Of a stretch of DNA of 6,929 nt, positions 1 to 5,890 are shown piece by piece. The stretch spans positions 1-6,929 of the forward strand of contig JALNXC010000063.1 of the NCBI GenBank assembly GCA_023230535.1. Direction: 5' to 3'. Both the position numbers and the translations under genes were made by a program. This DNA is from Alkaliphilus sp. (GTDB taxonomy: Bacteria > Bacillota > Clostridia > Peptostreptococcales > Natronincolaceae). A model generated the notes under the pieces. The model was not told the DNA's origin. It did not search any database and was given only the letters and a program-made list of their open reading frames with translations. Position 1 is the stretch's first letter. Each line of letters begins with the position of its first letter.

Positions 1-765
1 ATCCCGAAAAAAGGTTATCTGATAGCCAACAGAGATGATAAAAACGTAAACGAGATTATACACGGAATTGAATGTAATTTAATCACATACGGAATCAACA
101 GCAACAGCGACAGCACATTTATAGCTAAAGATATTATTTTTACCAAGGAAGGGCTTCCCGTCTTCAATGTGGAATTCAACAACCGAAACATCGGGACTTT
201 TGAATTAAACATTCCGGGGGAACATAATATATACAATGCTCTGGCATCTATCGCCACAGCCCATATATTAGGGGTGGACCCATCCGAAATAAAAAAATAC
301 ATAAAAAAATTTAAAGGAATACATAGGAGGTTTGAAATTTTAGGCGAAGTTAAGGGATGCAAAATAATAGATGATTATGCCCATCATCCCGCCGAAATCA
401 GGGCCACGTTGGAAGCAGCACAAAATTATCCTCATCGTAAAATATGGTGTGTATTTCAACCCCATACTTTTACCCGCACGAAGGCATTGCTGAACGGTTT
501 TGCAAGCTCATTCGACAATGCGGATCATGTAATAATAACGGATATTTATGCAGCAAGAGAATCGGATACGGGTGAGATTAACAGTGAAGCACTGGCAAAT
601 AAGATCAAGGAACATAATTCCGAAACCGATGTTTATTATATGAAAGATTTTGATAAAATTTCCGAATATATATATGATAATATGGAACCGGGAGATATTG
701 TATTGACCATGGGTGCGGGCAATGTATATTTTATAGGGCAAATGATGTTGAACTTATATGGATAA
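1..765 (+). CDS. murC: UDP-N-acetylmuramate--L-alanine ligase, C-terminal part (5' end outside the window)
   Basis: This cytoplasmic ATP-dependent ligase adds L-alanine to UDP-N-acetylmuramic acid, the first amino acid step of peptidoglycan precursor synthesis. The reading frame is open from base 1, so the gene is cut by the window edge; 254 codons remain of a family length of about 450-460, so roughly the N-terminal UDP-binding domain and the ATP P-loop are missing. Seen here, numbered from the window edge: the end of the central domain, the Mur-ligase motif GEHNIYNAL (73-81), RRFE (109-112) opening the C-terminal domain, DDYAHHP (124-130), FQPHTFTR (152-159) and GAGN (238-241). DYAHHP and QPHTFTR are characteristic of MurC rather than MurD, E or F. 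The gene ends in TAA and is followed within a few bases by a GC-rich hairpin. It is convergent with the LCP gene. The internal GTG at codon 57 is not a real start. Confidence 0.97.
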   Translation: MPKKGYLIANRDDKNVNEIIHGIECNLITYGINSNSDSTFIAKDIIFTKEGLPVFNVEFNNRNIGTFELNIPGEHNIYNALASIATAHILGVDPSEIKKYIKKFKGIHRRFEILGEVKGCKIIDDYAHHPAEIRATLEAAQNYPHRKIWCVFQPHTFTRTKALLNGFASSFDNADHVIITDIYAARESDTGEINSEALANKIKEHNSETDVYYMKDFDKISEYIYDNMEPGDIVLTMGAGNVYFIGQMMLNLYG

Positions 766-769
766 AAAC

Positions 770-800
770 GGGCGGCCACGGGCCGCCTCTGTTATTTGTC
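770..800. terminator. Bidirectional rho-independent terminator between convergent murC and LCP genes
   Basis: A perfect 7-bp stem, GGCGGCC (771-777) and GGCCGCC (781-787), encloses the loop ACG. A G-U pair at 770/788 can extend it. Read on the minus strand it is followed by CGTTTTTATC, a good U-tract, so it terminates transcription arriving from the LCP side. Read on the plus strand the tail is only moderately T-rich (tctgttatttgt), a weaker terminator for murC. It lies just 4 nt beyond the stop codon of the residual LCP tail at 792-827, which suggests it was originally that gene's own terminator. Confidence 0.8.
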
Positions 801-827
801 AGTTTTATCTTTTAAATAAATCTCTAT
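792..827 (-). pseudogene. Remnant C-terminal tail of a second LCP gene (last 12 codons)
   Basis: On the minus strand this stretch reads IEIYLKDKTDK-stop, almost the same as IEIYSKDETDK-stop that ends the intact LCP gene at 866-901. Over 38 nt (791-828 against 865-902) I count 33 identities. Three of the five differences are synonymous third-position changes, as expected if the copy diverged while still coding. An in-frame TAA two codons upstream, and no similarity I could align beyond it, show that only the tail survives. The offset is 74 bp. It could be the remains of a tandem paralogue lost by deletion, or a local duplication of the gene end. It is not expected to be translated. Confidence 0.65.
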
Positions 828-865
828 CTCTTAATACTTAACTCCTTGATCGGTTCAAGTAAAAG

Positions 866-1828
866 TTATTTGTCTGTTTCATCCTTTGAATAAATTTCTA
901 TCAGGAGTCCCCTCGTTGCCGTAGGGTCATGAAAAAAATAATCTCCGGTTTTCTCGCGACGAGGTTCCCCCGGGAGTACATTCATATTTATATCCTCCAC
1001 TTTAAAGCCTACCGCACCCGTAGCAAGTTTCATGGCCGTTTTCAGGGTTATATCCGTCTTTACATATTTAAATGCCGAACCTATTACATTGGGTAATTTA
1101 GGACCCAATACTTTTTTTGCCGCAGATATTAAAAATTCCTGTTGGGCTTTTACTCTGCCTAAATCCCCATATCTATCTAATGCCCCGCTACCCTTATTGG
1201 GTTGCCGATAACGTAAAAACTCCACGCTCTCAGCTCCGTATAATACGTGATGACCCGCTTCAAAATAAATATGGGTCGGCGGGTCTGAATATTCATCGTC
1301 ATATTCCATCTTTTTAGGAATATACACCGGCACTCCATCTATGGAATTAACTATAGCTTCCACACCCTTATAGGTGACCGTTACGTAATAATCTACCGGA
1401 ACATCGAATAATAGGCTGCTCACTACGGTTTTTACCCCTTCGGCACCATGAGCACCATAAGCAGCGTTTATTTTTTTCTGATCCGCCCTATCATATCCCT
1501 TTCTTACCAAATAAGTGTCCCTGGGTATGGAAATCATATCCAGATTCTTACTTTCGGGATCGAAGGACATGAATATCATTGTATCGCTTCTTGGACCTTC
1601 TAATCCCAAAACGACGAAATTTATTCTTTTACTATTTTTAACCAATTTTAAAAGTCTGTCTAATTCCACTCCATTATCTTCAATTTCACTATCATCAATA
1701 ATCACAACCGGCAAATCCTTAGAAGAATCATCCTCTTTTATATATTTACTGAATGACCAAGCGAGTCCGCTAAATATAATAACAAAGGCAAGAAAAGTAA
1801 CTGCGAATACTTTCCAGAATGTCTTCAT
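866..1828 (-). CDS. LytR-CpsA-Psr (LCP) family cell-wall glycopolymer transferase
   Basis: LCP enzymes are membrane-anchored phosphotransferases that move undecaprenyl-linked teichoic acids or other glycopolymers onto peptidoglycan outside the cell. The 320-aa product has a short basic N-terminus, one membrane helix (about residues 4-25) and an extracellular LCP domain. In this numbering the motifs are RSDT (80-83), SIPRDT (100-105, with the lipid-phosphate-binding Arg103), KINAAYG (119-125), DG (165-166), LRYR (205-208) and DLGRVKAQQ (222-230). The length is normal for a minimal family member. The start is ATG at 1828, because AAGGAAGTGA (minus strand, 1843-1834) is a near-perfect Shine-Dalgarno site 5 nt upstream; the in-frame GTG at 1837 lies inside that site. 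The gene stands alone, convergent with murC, and a diverged copy of its last 12 codons lies just downstream. The family is certain; the polymer substrate cannot be told from sequence. Confidence 0.94.
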   Translation of the reverse strand: MKTFWKVFAVTFLAFVIIFSGLAWSFSKYIKEDDSSKDLPVVIIDDSEIEDNGVELDRLLKLVKNSKRINFVVLGLEGPRSDTMIFMSFDPESKNLDMISIPRDTYLVRKGYDRADQKKINAAYGAHGAEGVKTVVSSLLFDVPVDYYVTVTYKGVEAIVNSIDGVPVYIPKKMEYDDEYSDPPTHIYFEAGHHVLYGAESVEFLRYRQPNKGSGALDRYGDLGRVKAQQEFLISAAKKVLGPKLPNVIGSAFKYVKTDITLKTAMKLATGAVGFKVEDINMNVLPGEPRREKTGDYFFHDPTATRGLLIEIYSKDETDK

Positions 1829-1880
1829 CTTATTCACTTCCTTATTGTAGTAATTGTAATATTAGATTAAATTGATACAG

Positions 1881-1911
1881 ATTATAGTATGTAAGACGCG
1901 GCCGGCATCAA
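1881..1911 (-). promoter_or_regulatory. Possible promoter for the LCP gene
   Basis: The minus strand has TATAAT at 1886-1881, with TTGATG (1911-1906) upstream at a long 19-bp spacing. A second TATAAT lies at 1956-1951 with a poor -35 (TAGATT, 17 bp). The first would give a leader of about 45 nt, the second about 115 nt. Both are consensus -10 boxes with weak -35 support, so the exact start point is uncertain. Confidence 0.35.
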
Positions 1912-1943
1912 ATAAGTTCCTCTTCCATGCTCGGGCTTTACAT
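1889..1943. promoter_or_regulatory. Imperfect dyad in the LCP upstream region
   Basis: ATGTAA (1889-1894) and TTACAT (1938-1943) are exact inverted arms. Further partial pairing of the GC-rich stretch 1895-1905 with 1929-1937 is interrupted by mismatches. In an otherwise AT-rich gap this local GC island stands out. If transcription starts at the distal TATAAT it would fold in the LCP leader RNA; otherwise it might be an operator. I cannot match it to a known riboswitch class. Confidence 0.25.
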
Positions 1944-2003
1944 CTTATTTATTATAACAAATTCCGATAAAATAATCTATCAATAAATAATTAATACTTT
2001 ATG

Positions 2004-2024
2004 AACAAAATATTACCTTTTGTT
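2004..2024. repeat. Short AT-rich inverted repeat in the intergenic gap
   Basis: AACAAAA (2004-2010) and TTTTGTT (2018-2024) form a 7-bp dyad with a 7-nt spacer. It lies about 85 bp before the small membrane-peptide ORF and could be an operator, but chance dyads are common in DNA this AT-rich. Apart from this, the dyad at 1889-1943 and the -10 boxes, I see nothing else in the gene-free stretch 1844-2095. Confidence 0.25.
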
Positions 2025-2108
2025 TACTTTAATTTAATCTGGCATAAAGCCCTTTGAATATAAATATATTATTATTAAAAAGCAACTTCGCGTTTAAGGG
2101 GTGAAATA

Positions 2109-2204
2109 ATGCGTTTCTTAATAATGAAGAAAAATCATGTCTGTATTTTGGCAACAATAATCGGTATATTAATCATTGGAGGAATTATTTTATTGATCAG
2201 ATAA
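2109..2204 (+). CDS. Small single-pass membrane peptide, 31 aa, unknown function
   Basis: ATG at 2109 is preceded by AAGGGGTGA (2096-2104) with a 4-nt gap, a near-consensus ribosome binding site at the same distance as for the neighbouring genes. The product begins MRFLIMKKNH, continues with about 19 hydrophobic residues (from CILATIIGIL onward) rich in Ile and Gly, and ends in Arg before TAA. This is a positive-inside, single transmembrane helix with almost nothing outside the membrane. A hairpin lies 20 nt after the stop. It could be a genuine membrane microprotein or a truncated N-terminal anchor: some sporulation-associated polysaccharide deacetylases of clostridia start in a similar way, from memory. 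No continuation of such a protein is visible downstream. No convincing promoter was found. Confidence 0.6.
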   Translation: MRFLIMKKNHVCILATIIGILIIGGIILLIR

Positions 2205-2223
2205 TACTTTTCTATTATCTAAA

Positions 2224-2256
2224 AAAGCAGTGAAGGACCGGAACCTTCACTGCTTT
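2224..2256. terminator. Strong rho-independent terminator for the 468-aa gene (and possibly the small ORF)
   Basis: A perfect 13-bp stem, AAAGCAGTGAAGG (2224-2236) and CCTTCACTGCTTT (2244-2256), has a 7-nt loop. Read on the minus strand the stem ends in a run of six U, from the A run at 2221-2226, about 50 nt after the stop of the 468-aa gene. On the plus strand the tail is only UUU followed by A, so it would act weakly on the 31-codon ORF. Confidence 0.9.
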
Positions 2257-2303
2257 AAAAATAAACCTTCATGAGAACTATTGATTTTTTAAACATCATA
2301 AAT

Positions 2304-3710
2304 TCAAAAATTACACTGCATCGCATCCCCTGTTTTAGGATCAATTGTCAATATCCAATAACCATAGGATTCTATATTAACAGGCACATTATCACATGGA
2401 TGCCAATAGGCAAGTTTTTCATCTACTTCAAATGGCTGTTCCAATGGCAAATTTCTACCTAATATACCATAAGCATAGTTTTTAGCCTTATTATTTTCAT
2501 CATAACAAATACCGAATATATGGTGTTGATGTATATACGCTATTTGTGCCACTTTAGAAATATTATGATCTATAAATTCCTTCAAACTATCCAAATATGA
2601 AATAAAAGGCATGTAAGCCCTGTACATGGTTTGGGTATCATAGGGAATTTGCCACCAGGTATAATTTTCTAAATTTTCAACAAATGGTTCTATCTGCAAG
2701 AAATCCTTCAGCGAATTTTCTATGTATGCTTGCATTTGGTCCTCATAATCATCTCCTATTTCCGTAGAACTGTCATCCCCTTGCTCAATTTCCGGTTTAG
2801 CGGATTTTTCATCTCCATGTTTTTTTTCGGTTTCCCTTACGATTTTTTCATCCTCTTTTGTGATCTCTACCGAAGTTTCTTCCATAACCTCTTCCGCGAT
2901 TTCTTCCGTAATCTCTTCCTCAGATTCTTCTATGACTTCTTCTATAATTTCTTTTTCAGATTCCTCGACGATCTCTTCTGTGATTTTTTCTGCGGCCCTC
3001 TCCGTGATTTCTCCTATGATTTCTTTCCCTGCCTCCCCGGTAGCTTCTTCTATTATGATTTCTTCTATGGCTTCTTCTATAATTTCTTTTTCAGATTCCT
3101 CGACAACCTCTTCCGTAATTTCCCTCACAGGACTTTCTATAATTCCTTCTATAACACCTTCCGCAGTTTCCCCTGCGAATTCTTCCATAATTTCTTCCGC
3201 CGGTTTATGATATTGTGCTGCTTCTTCCCCGGCCATTTTTTCCTCATCCAATGGAATATATAGATATTTGCTCAATGCATATTGCCAGGAACCCGCACCG
3301 GGCCTCTTTTTATCCATGTAACCTGCTAAGGGTGTACATAACTTGCCCTTCCCTTCCTCGTTCCGTGCAACTGATACCAGCACATCAAAATTATCTATCT
3401 GTTCCGCAGATTCCTTTACATTTTCCGGATTGAATTCGCAAGTTGCCTCCCCTTTTCCTTTTTCGTCTACCTCCATAGGCCCGATCTCTACTATGATAGG
3501 TGCTCCATCCGTCTTTGTATTGATTAAGTACCACATATATCTCCTGCCGTTGCTGCTGCTCTTTAAGTTTTGACAATAAATAGATAATAGTCCTTGATTG
3601 TTTTTAATTTCAATCTTTGCATATCCTTTTGCCTCTTCATTTTCATGTGCGCCGAAACTTTTATCTTCTAATTCAAACATAATAAAATATCGTCTATACC
3701 GCCTCTTCAC
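2304..3710 (-). CDS. Hypothetical 468-aa protein: N-terminal beta-rich domain, acidic Glu/Ile repeat linker, conserved-looking C-terminal domain
   Basis: I do not recognise a characterised function. With GTG at 3710 as start (AGGAGG at 3724-3719, 8 nt upstream; the upstream ATG at 3734 lies before that site) the protein has three parts. Residues 2-150 form a mixed hydrophobic/polar domain opening KRRYRRYFIM, with CQNLK (46-50) and LAGYMDKK (128-135); it resembles an uncharacterised clostridial domain I know only from memory (possibly DUF7922). Residues 155-325 are low-complexity, dominated by Glu and Ile, with a 15-residue unit repeated at 203-217 and 248-262 (VEESEKEIIEE then A or V, then IEE). 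Residues 326-468 are compact and aromatic-rich (TWWQIPYD, HQHH, YAYGILGRNLP, YWHPCD, YGYWILTIDPKTG). There is no signal peptide or membrane helix. It occupies the place of the sporulation protease gene yabG in Bacillus, but no YabG similarity is seen. A spore or cell-surface role would be a guess. Confidence 0.85.
   Translation of the reverse strand: MKRRYRRYFIMFELEDKSFGAHENEEAKGYAKIEIKNNQGLLSIYCQNLKSSSNGRRYMWYLINTKTDGAPIIVEIGPMEVDEKGKGEATCEFNPENVKESAEQIDNFDVLVSVARNEEGKGKLCTPLAGYMDKKRPGAGSWQYALSKYLYIPLDEEKMAGEEAAQYHKPAEEIMEEFAGETAEGVIEGIIESPVREITEEVVEESEKEIIEEAIEEIIIEEATGEAGKEIIGEITERAAEKITEEIVEESEKEIIEEVIEESEEEITEEIAEEVMEETSVEITKEDEKIVRETEKKHGDEKSAKPEIEQGDDSSTEIGDDYEDQMQAYIENSLKDFLQIEPFVENLENYTWWQIPYDTQTMYRAYMPFISYLDSLKEFIDHNISKVAQIAYIHQHHIFGICYDENNKAKNYAYGILGRNLPLEQPFEVDEKLAYWHPCDNVPVNIESYGYWILTIDPKTGDAMQCNF
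2936..2969 (-). repeat. 34-bp perfect direct repeat, copy 1, in the acidic linker
   Basis: This 34-nt stretch is identical to 3071-3104, an offset of exactly 135 bp (45 codons), within a larger imperfect repeat. Recombination between the copies would remove or add 45 codons in frame, so the linker length is probably variable between strains. Confidence 0.85.
3071..3104 (-). repeat. 34-bp perfect direct repeat, copy 2, in the acidic linker
   Basis: Second copy of the repeat at 2936-2969. The two encode the same part of the 15-residue unit, near residues 203-213 here and 248-258 in the other copy. Identity at synonymous positions over all 34 nt points to recent duplication or gene conversion rather than selection on the protein alone. 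Confidence 0.85.
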
Positions 3711-3734
3711 ATTATTTTCCTCCTTTTTATACAT

Positions 3735-3768
3735 ATATATATTAAATATATGTAGAGAATAGAAAATA
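3735..3768 (-). promoter_or_regulatory. Possible promoter of the 468-aa gene, with an AT-rich palindrome
   Basis: Between the ksgA stop and this gene the minus strand carries CATATATT, 7 of 8 to the sporulation sigma-E -10 CATACANT. A poor -35 match (about 5 of 8 to GKMATATT) lies 14-15 bp upstream. The same place holds an 8-bp dyad, ACATATAT (3731-3738) and ATATATGT (3746-3753). Such matches arise easily in AT-rich DNA, so a sporulation promoter is only a possibility; read-through from ksgA is equally likely, since no terminator lies between. Confidence 0.25.
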
Positions 3769-3770
3769 AT

Positions 3771-4643
3771 TTACAAATTGTTATAGATTTTTGCCAAACT
3801 ATTGGATAAAAGTGCATATTCTTCAATAGTCAGAGTTTCTCCCCTGCGGTTCTCATCTATATTGCTTTCATACAATATTTCCTTCAGTAAATTTTTATCT
3901 AACTTTAGATTTCCTGTATTTAAGGCATTTAATATAGTTTTTCTTCTTTTCCCAAAGGCATCTCTTATCAAGGCAAAAAATAGGTCTTCCTCCTGCACAT
4001 AAACCTTTGGCTCCTTCAATATTTCCAATTTAATAATTGCGGATTCTACATTTGGCTGCGGAACAAATACCGATGGAGGTACATTCAATAAAATATTCGG
4101 TTCGGAATAATATTGTACTGCAATAGATAGGGAACCGTAGTCCTTTGTCCCCGGCTCCGCCTGCATACGCCGGGCAACCTCTTTTTGAACCATTACGGTC
4201 AAGGATTCTATGGGAACCTTCTCCTCCAGAAATTTCATAATGATGGGAGTCGTTACGTAATAAGGCAGATTCGCAACCACCTTGATTTTTTGATTTTGAA
4301 ACCTTTCACCGATCAATTTATGTAAATCGATTTTTAAAATGTCCTCATTTATTATTTCTATATTTGAATAATCCTTTAATGTGTCTTTCAAAATAGGAAT
4401 TAGGGCTTTATCAATCTCAACAGCCACAACAAACCTTGCGGCCTCCGCTATATATTGAGTCAAACTGCCTATGCCGGGACCTACCTCGATAATACAATCC
4501 TCTTTTGTTATCTCCGCAATTTTAATTATTCTTTCCAATATATTCCGGTCTATCAAAAAGTTCTGTCCAAGGCTTTTAGAAATTTTAAAACCGTGCCTGC
4601 TCATTATTTCTTTGATTTTTTTCGGCGATGATATTTTGTTCAA
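3771..4643 (-). CDS. rsmA: 16S rRNA (adenine1518-N6/adenine1519-N6)-dimethyltransferase
   Basis: KsgA/RsmA dimethylates two adjacent adenines in the terminal loop of 16S rRNA helix 45 during 30S maturation, using S-adenosylmethionine. The 290-aa product has SLGQNFLID (24-32), the SAM-binding motif EVGPGIGSLT (53-62), acidic E76 for the ribose, D101 near the adenine of SAM, the catalytic NLPYYVTTPI (125-134), VQKEVARRM (152-160), FVPQPNVESA (193-202) and the helical C-terminus with FGKRRKT and RRGE. I chose TTG at 4643: AAGCAGGTGA (4658-4649) lies 5 nt before it, and the resulting start, (M)NKISSPKKIKEI, aligns with the B. subtilis KsgA N-terminus (MNK...TP...KEIL). GTG at 4652, giving 293 aa, overlaps the ribosome binding site and is the alternative. 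No clear promoter of its own is visible, although a terminator lies upstream of it. Confidence 0.97.
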   Translation of the reverse strand: MNKISSPKKIKEIMSRHGFKISKSLGQNFLIDRNILERIIKIAEITKEDCIIEVGPGIGSLTQYIAEAARFVVAVEIDKALIPILKDTLKDYSNIEIINEDILKIDLHKLIGERFQNQKIKVVANLPYYVTTPIIMKFLEEKVPIESLTVMVQKEVARRMQAEPGTKDYGSLSIAVQYYSEPNILLNVPPSVFVPQPNVESAIIKLEILKEPKVYVQEEDLFFALIRDAFGKRRKTILNALNTGNLKLDKNLLKEILYESNIDENRRGETLTIEEYALLSNSLAKIYNNL

Positions 4644-4648
4644 AATTT

Positions 4649-4658
4649 TCACCTGCTT
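4649..4658 (-). promoter_or_regulatory. Ribosome binding site that sets the ksgA start at TTG
   Basis: AAGCAGGTGA matches 9 of 10 bases of AAGGAGGTGA and stands 5 nt before TTG at 4643. That is the same geometry as the LCP gene (AAGGAAGTGA, 5 nt, ATG). The GTG at 4652-4650 lies inside the site and so is an unlikely start. Confidence 0.65.
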
Positions 4659-4676
4659 TTATTGAATTCTTCGTCT

Positions 4677-4740
4677 AAAAAGACCAAGGGGTCACAGATA
4701 CCGAGAAAAACCAGAAGGGTCAGGTACAGTGGTTCTTTTT
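4677..4740. repeat. Putative REP/MITE-like inverted-repeat element in the yabE-ksgA gap
   Basis: The ends are inverted: AAAAAGACCA (4677-4686) and TGGTTCTTTTT (4730-4740), complementary apart from one extra T. Inside are two related units in direct orientation, ACCAAGGGGTCACAGATACC (4683-4702) and ACCAGAAGGGTCAGGTACAG (4710-4729), sharing ACCA, GGGTCA and TAC. A second inner dyad is AACCA (4709-4713) with TGGTT (4730-4734). The minus-strand reading AAAGAACCACTGTACCTGAC resembles short intergenic repeats I recall from many genomes near Y1/RAYT-type transposases; this is from memory. It encodes nothing. Confidence 0.45.
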
Positions 4741-4744
4741 CCGT

Positions 4745-4777
4745 TTCATAAAAAATAAGCCAGGGAAGCCCTGACCT
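4745..4777 (-). terminator. Rho-independent terminator after the yabE-like gene
   Basis: On the minus strand AGGTCAGGG (4777-4769), loop CTT, and CCCTGGCTT (4765-4757) form a 9-bp stem with two G-U pairs. ATTTTTTATG follows as a U-tract. The hairpin overlaps the TAG stop codon. It should largely uncouple ksgA from the yabE-like transcript. Confidence 0.85.
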
Positions 4778-5810
4778 ATTTTAATATATACACCTTTACT
4801 GTTCTTCTACCGAATTTTTTTACAGCCTGAGCACTCTCAAAGAAAAGATCAATCTTATTTCCTTTTATGGATCCGCCTCTGTCCTCGGCACTGGCATATC
4901 CATAATCCGAGGTTTTATCGATAGATTCTATATAGAGTTTAGTACCTAAAGGAATTACATTAGGATCTACGGCTACTACACCCGGCCTTAGTTTCGTACC
5001 GCTTGCCGTTATACCGTAATATTTATCACCGGGCCTTTTTCCCGTACTTTGAAAACTCATATCGTATGCTGTGGCATTCATAGTTATAACTTTAGAATAT
5101 CTTATATTGTCTCCCCTTGAAGTTGCTACCATGGTCAATGTTCCCTTTTCAACAATTTCATTGACAGCATCTTCAACAATGTTCTCCTCTATGACTTCCC
5201 TTTCGACCTCTATACCATCCTCATAAAGCACTTCAAACTTTATTTCTTTTAATCCCTTTTTGCCTTCCTGAATTTTCTTGGTTTTTCCCTTTTCCAGACT
5301 GTCATTGTTTTTAAATACTGTCTGAAAAGGCAACTCCTGAGTTTCAACCGCAACCTCCCGGGTGACCCTCGTAATTTTTATCACTTGGCCTTCCCGGACA
5401 GATTCCTCTAGCCTTGGTTCAATTCTGTCTTCTTCTTTAAGTTTTATATTAAGTGAGTCTATCAGACCCTTTACATCGGTCTGTGTGGTAAATATACTTT
5501 TTTCTACCTGCCCATCAACAAGCTTTATTTCGAAAGCTCTATGAATTGTTATTTTCATCCCATCCTCTATCTTTTCACTCATCTTCGGAATAATTTTATC
5601 GTCGTCCCCAATTGTGATGTCTTGTTTTTCCAAAACATCTCCTACCGTACCCGCTAGAGTTGAAACCTGAATCTCCTGTCCATCATATGCAATCACAACT
5701 GTCTTCCGGGACCCTACAAAGGCAGCCCCTAATAACAATAGTGCTACTACGATAGCTGCAATAAGTATTTTTGTATCAAAAAACTTATTGCGGCTCAGGT
5801 GACTTTCCAT
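4776..5810 (-). CDS. YabE-like cell-wall protein with DUF348, G5 and 3D domains
   Basis: Proteins of this group are exported, membrane-anchored wall-remodelling factors; the 3D domain is a double-psi beta-barrel related to lytic transglycosylases and resuscitation-promoting factors. The 344-aa product has one membrane helix or uncleaved signal (about 14-33), two DUF348 repeats (about 36-91 and 92-148), a G5 region (about 149-224) and a C-terminal 3D domain (about 238-344). The three conserved Asp are visible: AVDP (D282), AEDRGG (D310) and KIDLFF (D321), with NATAYD (245-250) and TASGTKLRPG (268-277). B. subtilis YabE is about 437 aa with one more DUF348, so this is a shorter form. ATG at 5810 has AGGAGG 7 nt upstream. 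The gene has its own sigma-A promoter with WalR-type boxes and lies next to tatD as in Bacillus. The domain assignment is firm; the exact bond it cleaves is inference. Confidence 0.93.
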   Translation of the reverse strand: MESHLSRNKFFDTKILIAAIVVALLLLGAAFVGSRKTVVIAYDGQEIQVSTLAGTVGDVLEKQDITIGDDDKIIPKMSEKIEDGMKITIHRAFEIKLVDGQVEKSIFTTQTDVKGLIDSLNIKLKEEDRIEPRLEESVREGQVIKITRVTREVAVETQELPFQTVFKNNDSLEKGKTKKIQEGKKGLKEIKFEVLYEDGIEVEREVIEENIVEDAVNEIVEKGTLTMVATSRGDNIRYSKVITMNATAYDMSFQSTGKRPGDKYYGITASGTKLRPGVVAVDPNVIPLGTKLYIESIDKTSDYGYASAEDRGGSIKGNKIDLFFESAQAVKKFGRRTVKVYILK

Positions 5811-5855
5811 AAATCTTCCTCCTATTCATTTTAATTGAGGATGAAATTTTACTAT

Positions 5856-5884
5856 ATTCTATTCTATATTTTTATTTTTGTCAA
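5856..5884 (-). promoter_or_regulatory. Sigma-A promoter of the yabE-like gene
   Basis: TTGACA (minus strand 5884-5879, a perfect -35) is followed by exactly 17 bp and TAGAAT (5861-5856, 5 of 6 to TATAAT). This predicts a transcript starting near 5849, with about 40 nt of leader before ATG at 5810. It is the strongest vegetative promoter in the window. Confidence 0.88.
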
Positions 5885-5890
5885 CTTTTT

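Noticed and set aside
508..741. Minus-strand ORF inside murC.
   Set aside because: It is opposite a fully conserved murC domain and has no ribosome binding site or family features.
1117..1317. Plus-strand ORF opposite the LCP gene.
   Set aside because: It lies opposite conserved LCP motifs and shows no features of its own.
1829..1837. GTG start of the LCP gene at 1837.
   Set aside because: The GTG is part of the AAGGAAGTGA ribosome binding site that serves ATG at 1828.
2730..3263. Long plus-strand ORFs, one Phe-rich and one Ser/Ile-rich, opposite the 468-aa gene.
   Set aside because: They are antisense reflections of the Glu/Ile codon repeats (GAA, GAG and ATA read backwards), without ribosome binding sites or recognisable domains.
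3711..3734. ATG at 3734 as start of the 468-aa protein.
   Set aside because: The AGGAGG at 3724-3719 lies downstream of this ATG and at good distance from GTG at 3710; the added residues are simply the translated ribosome binding site.
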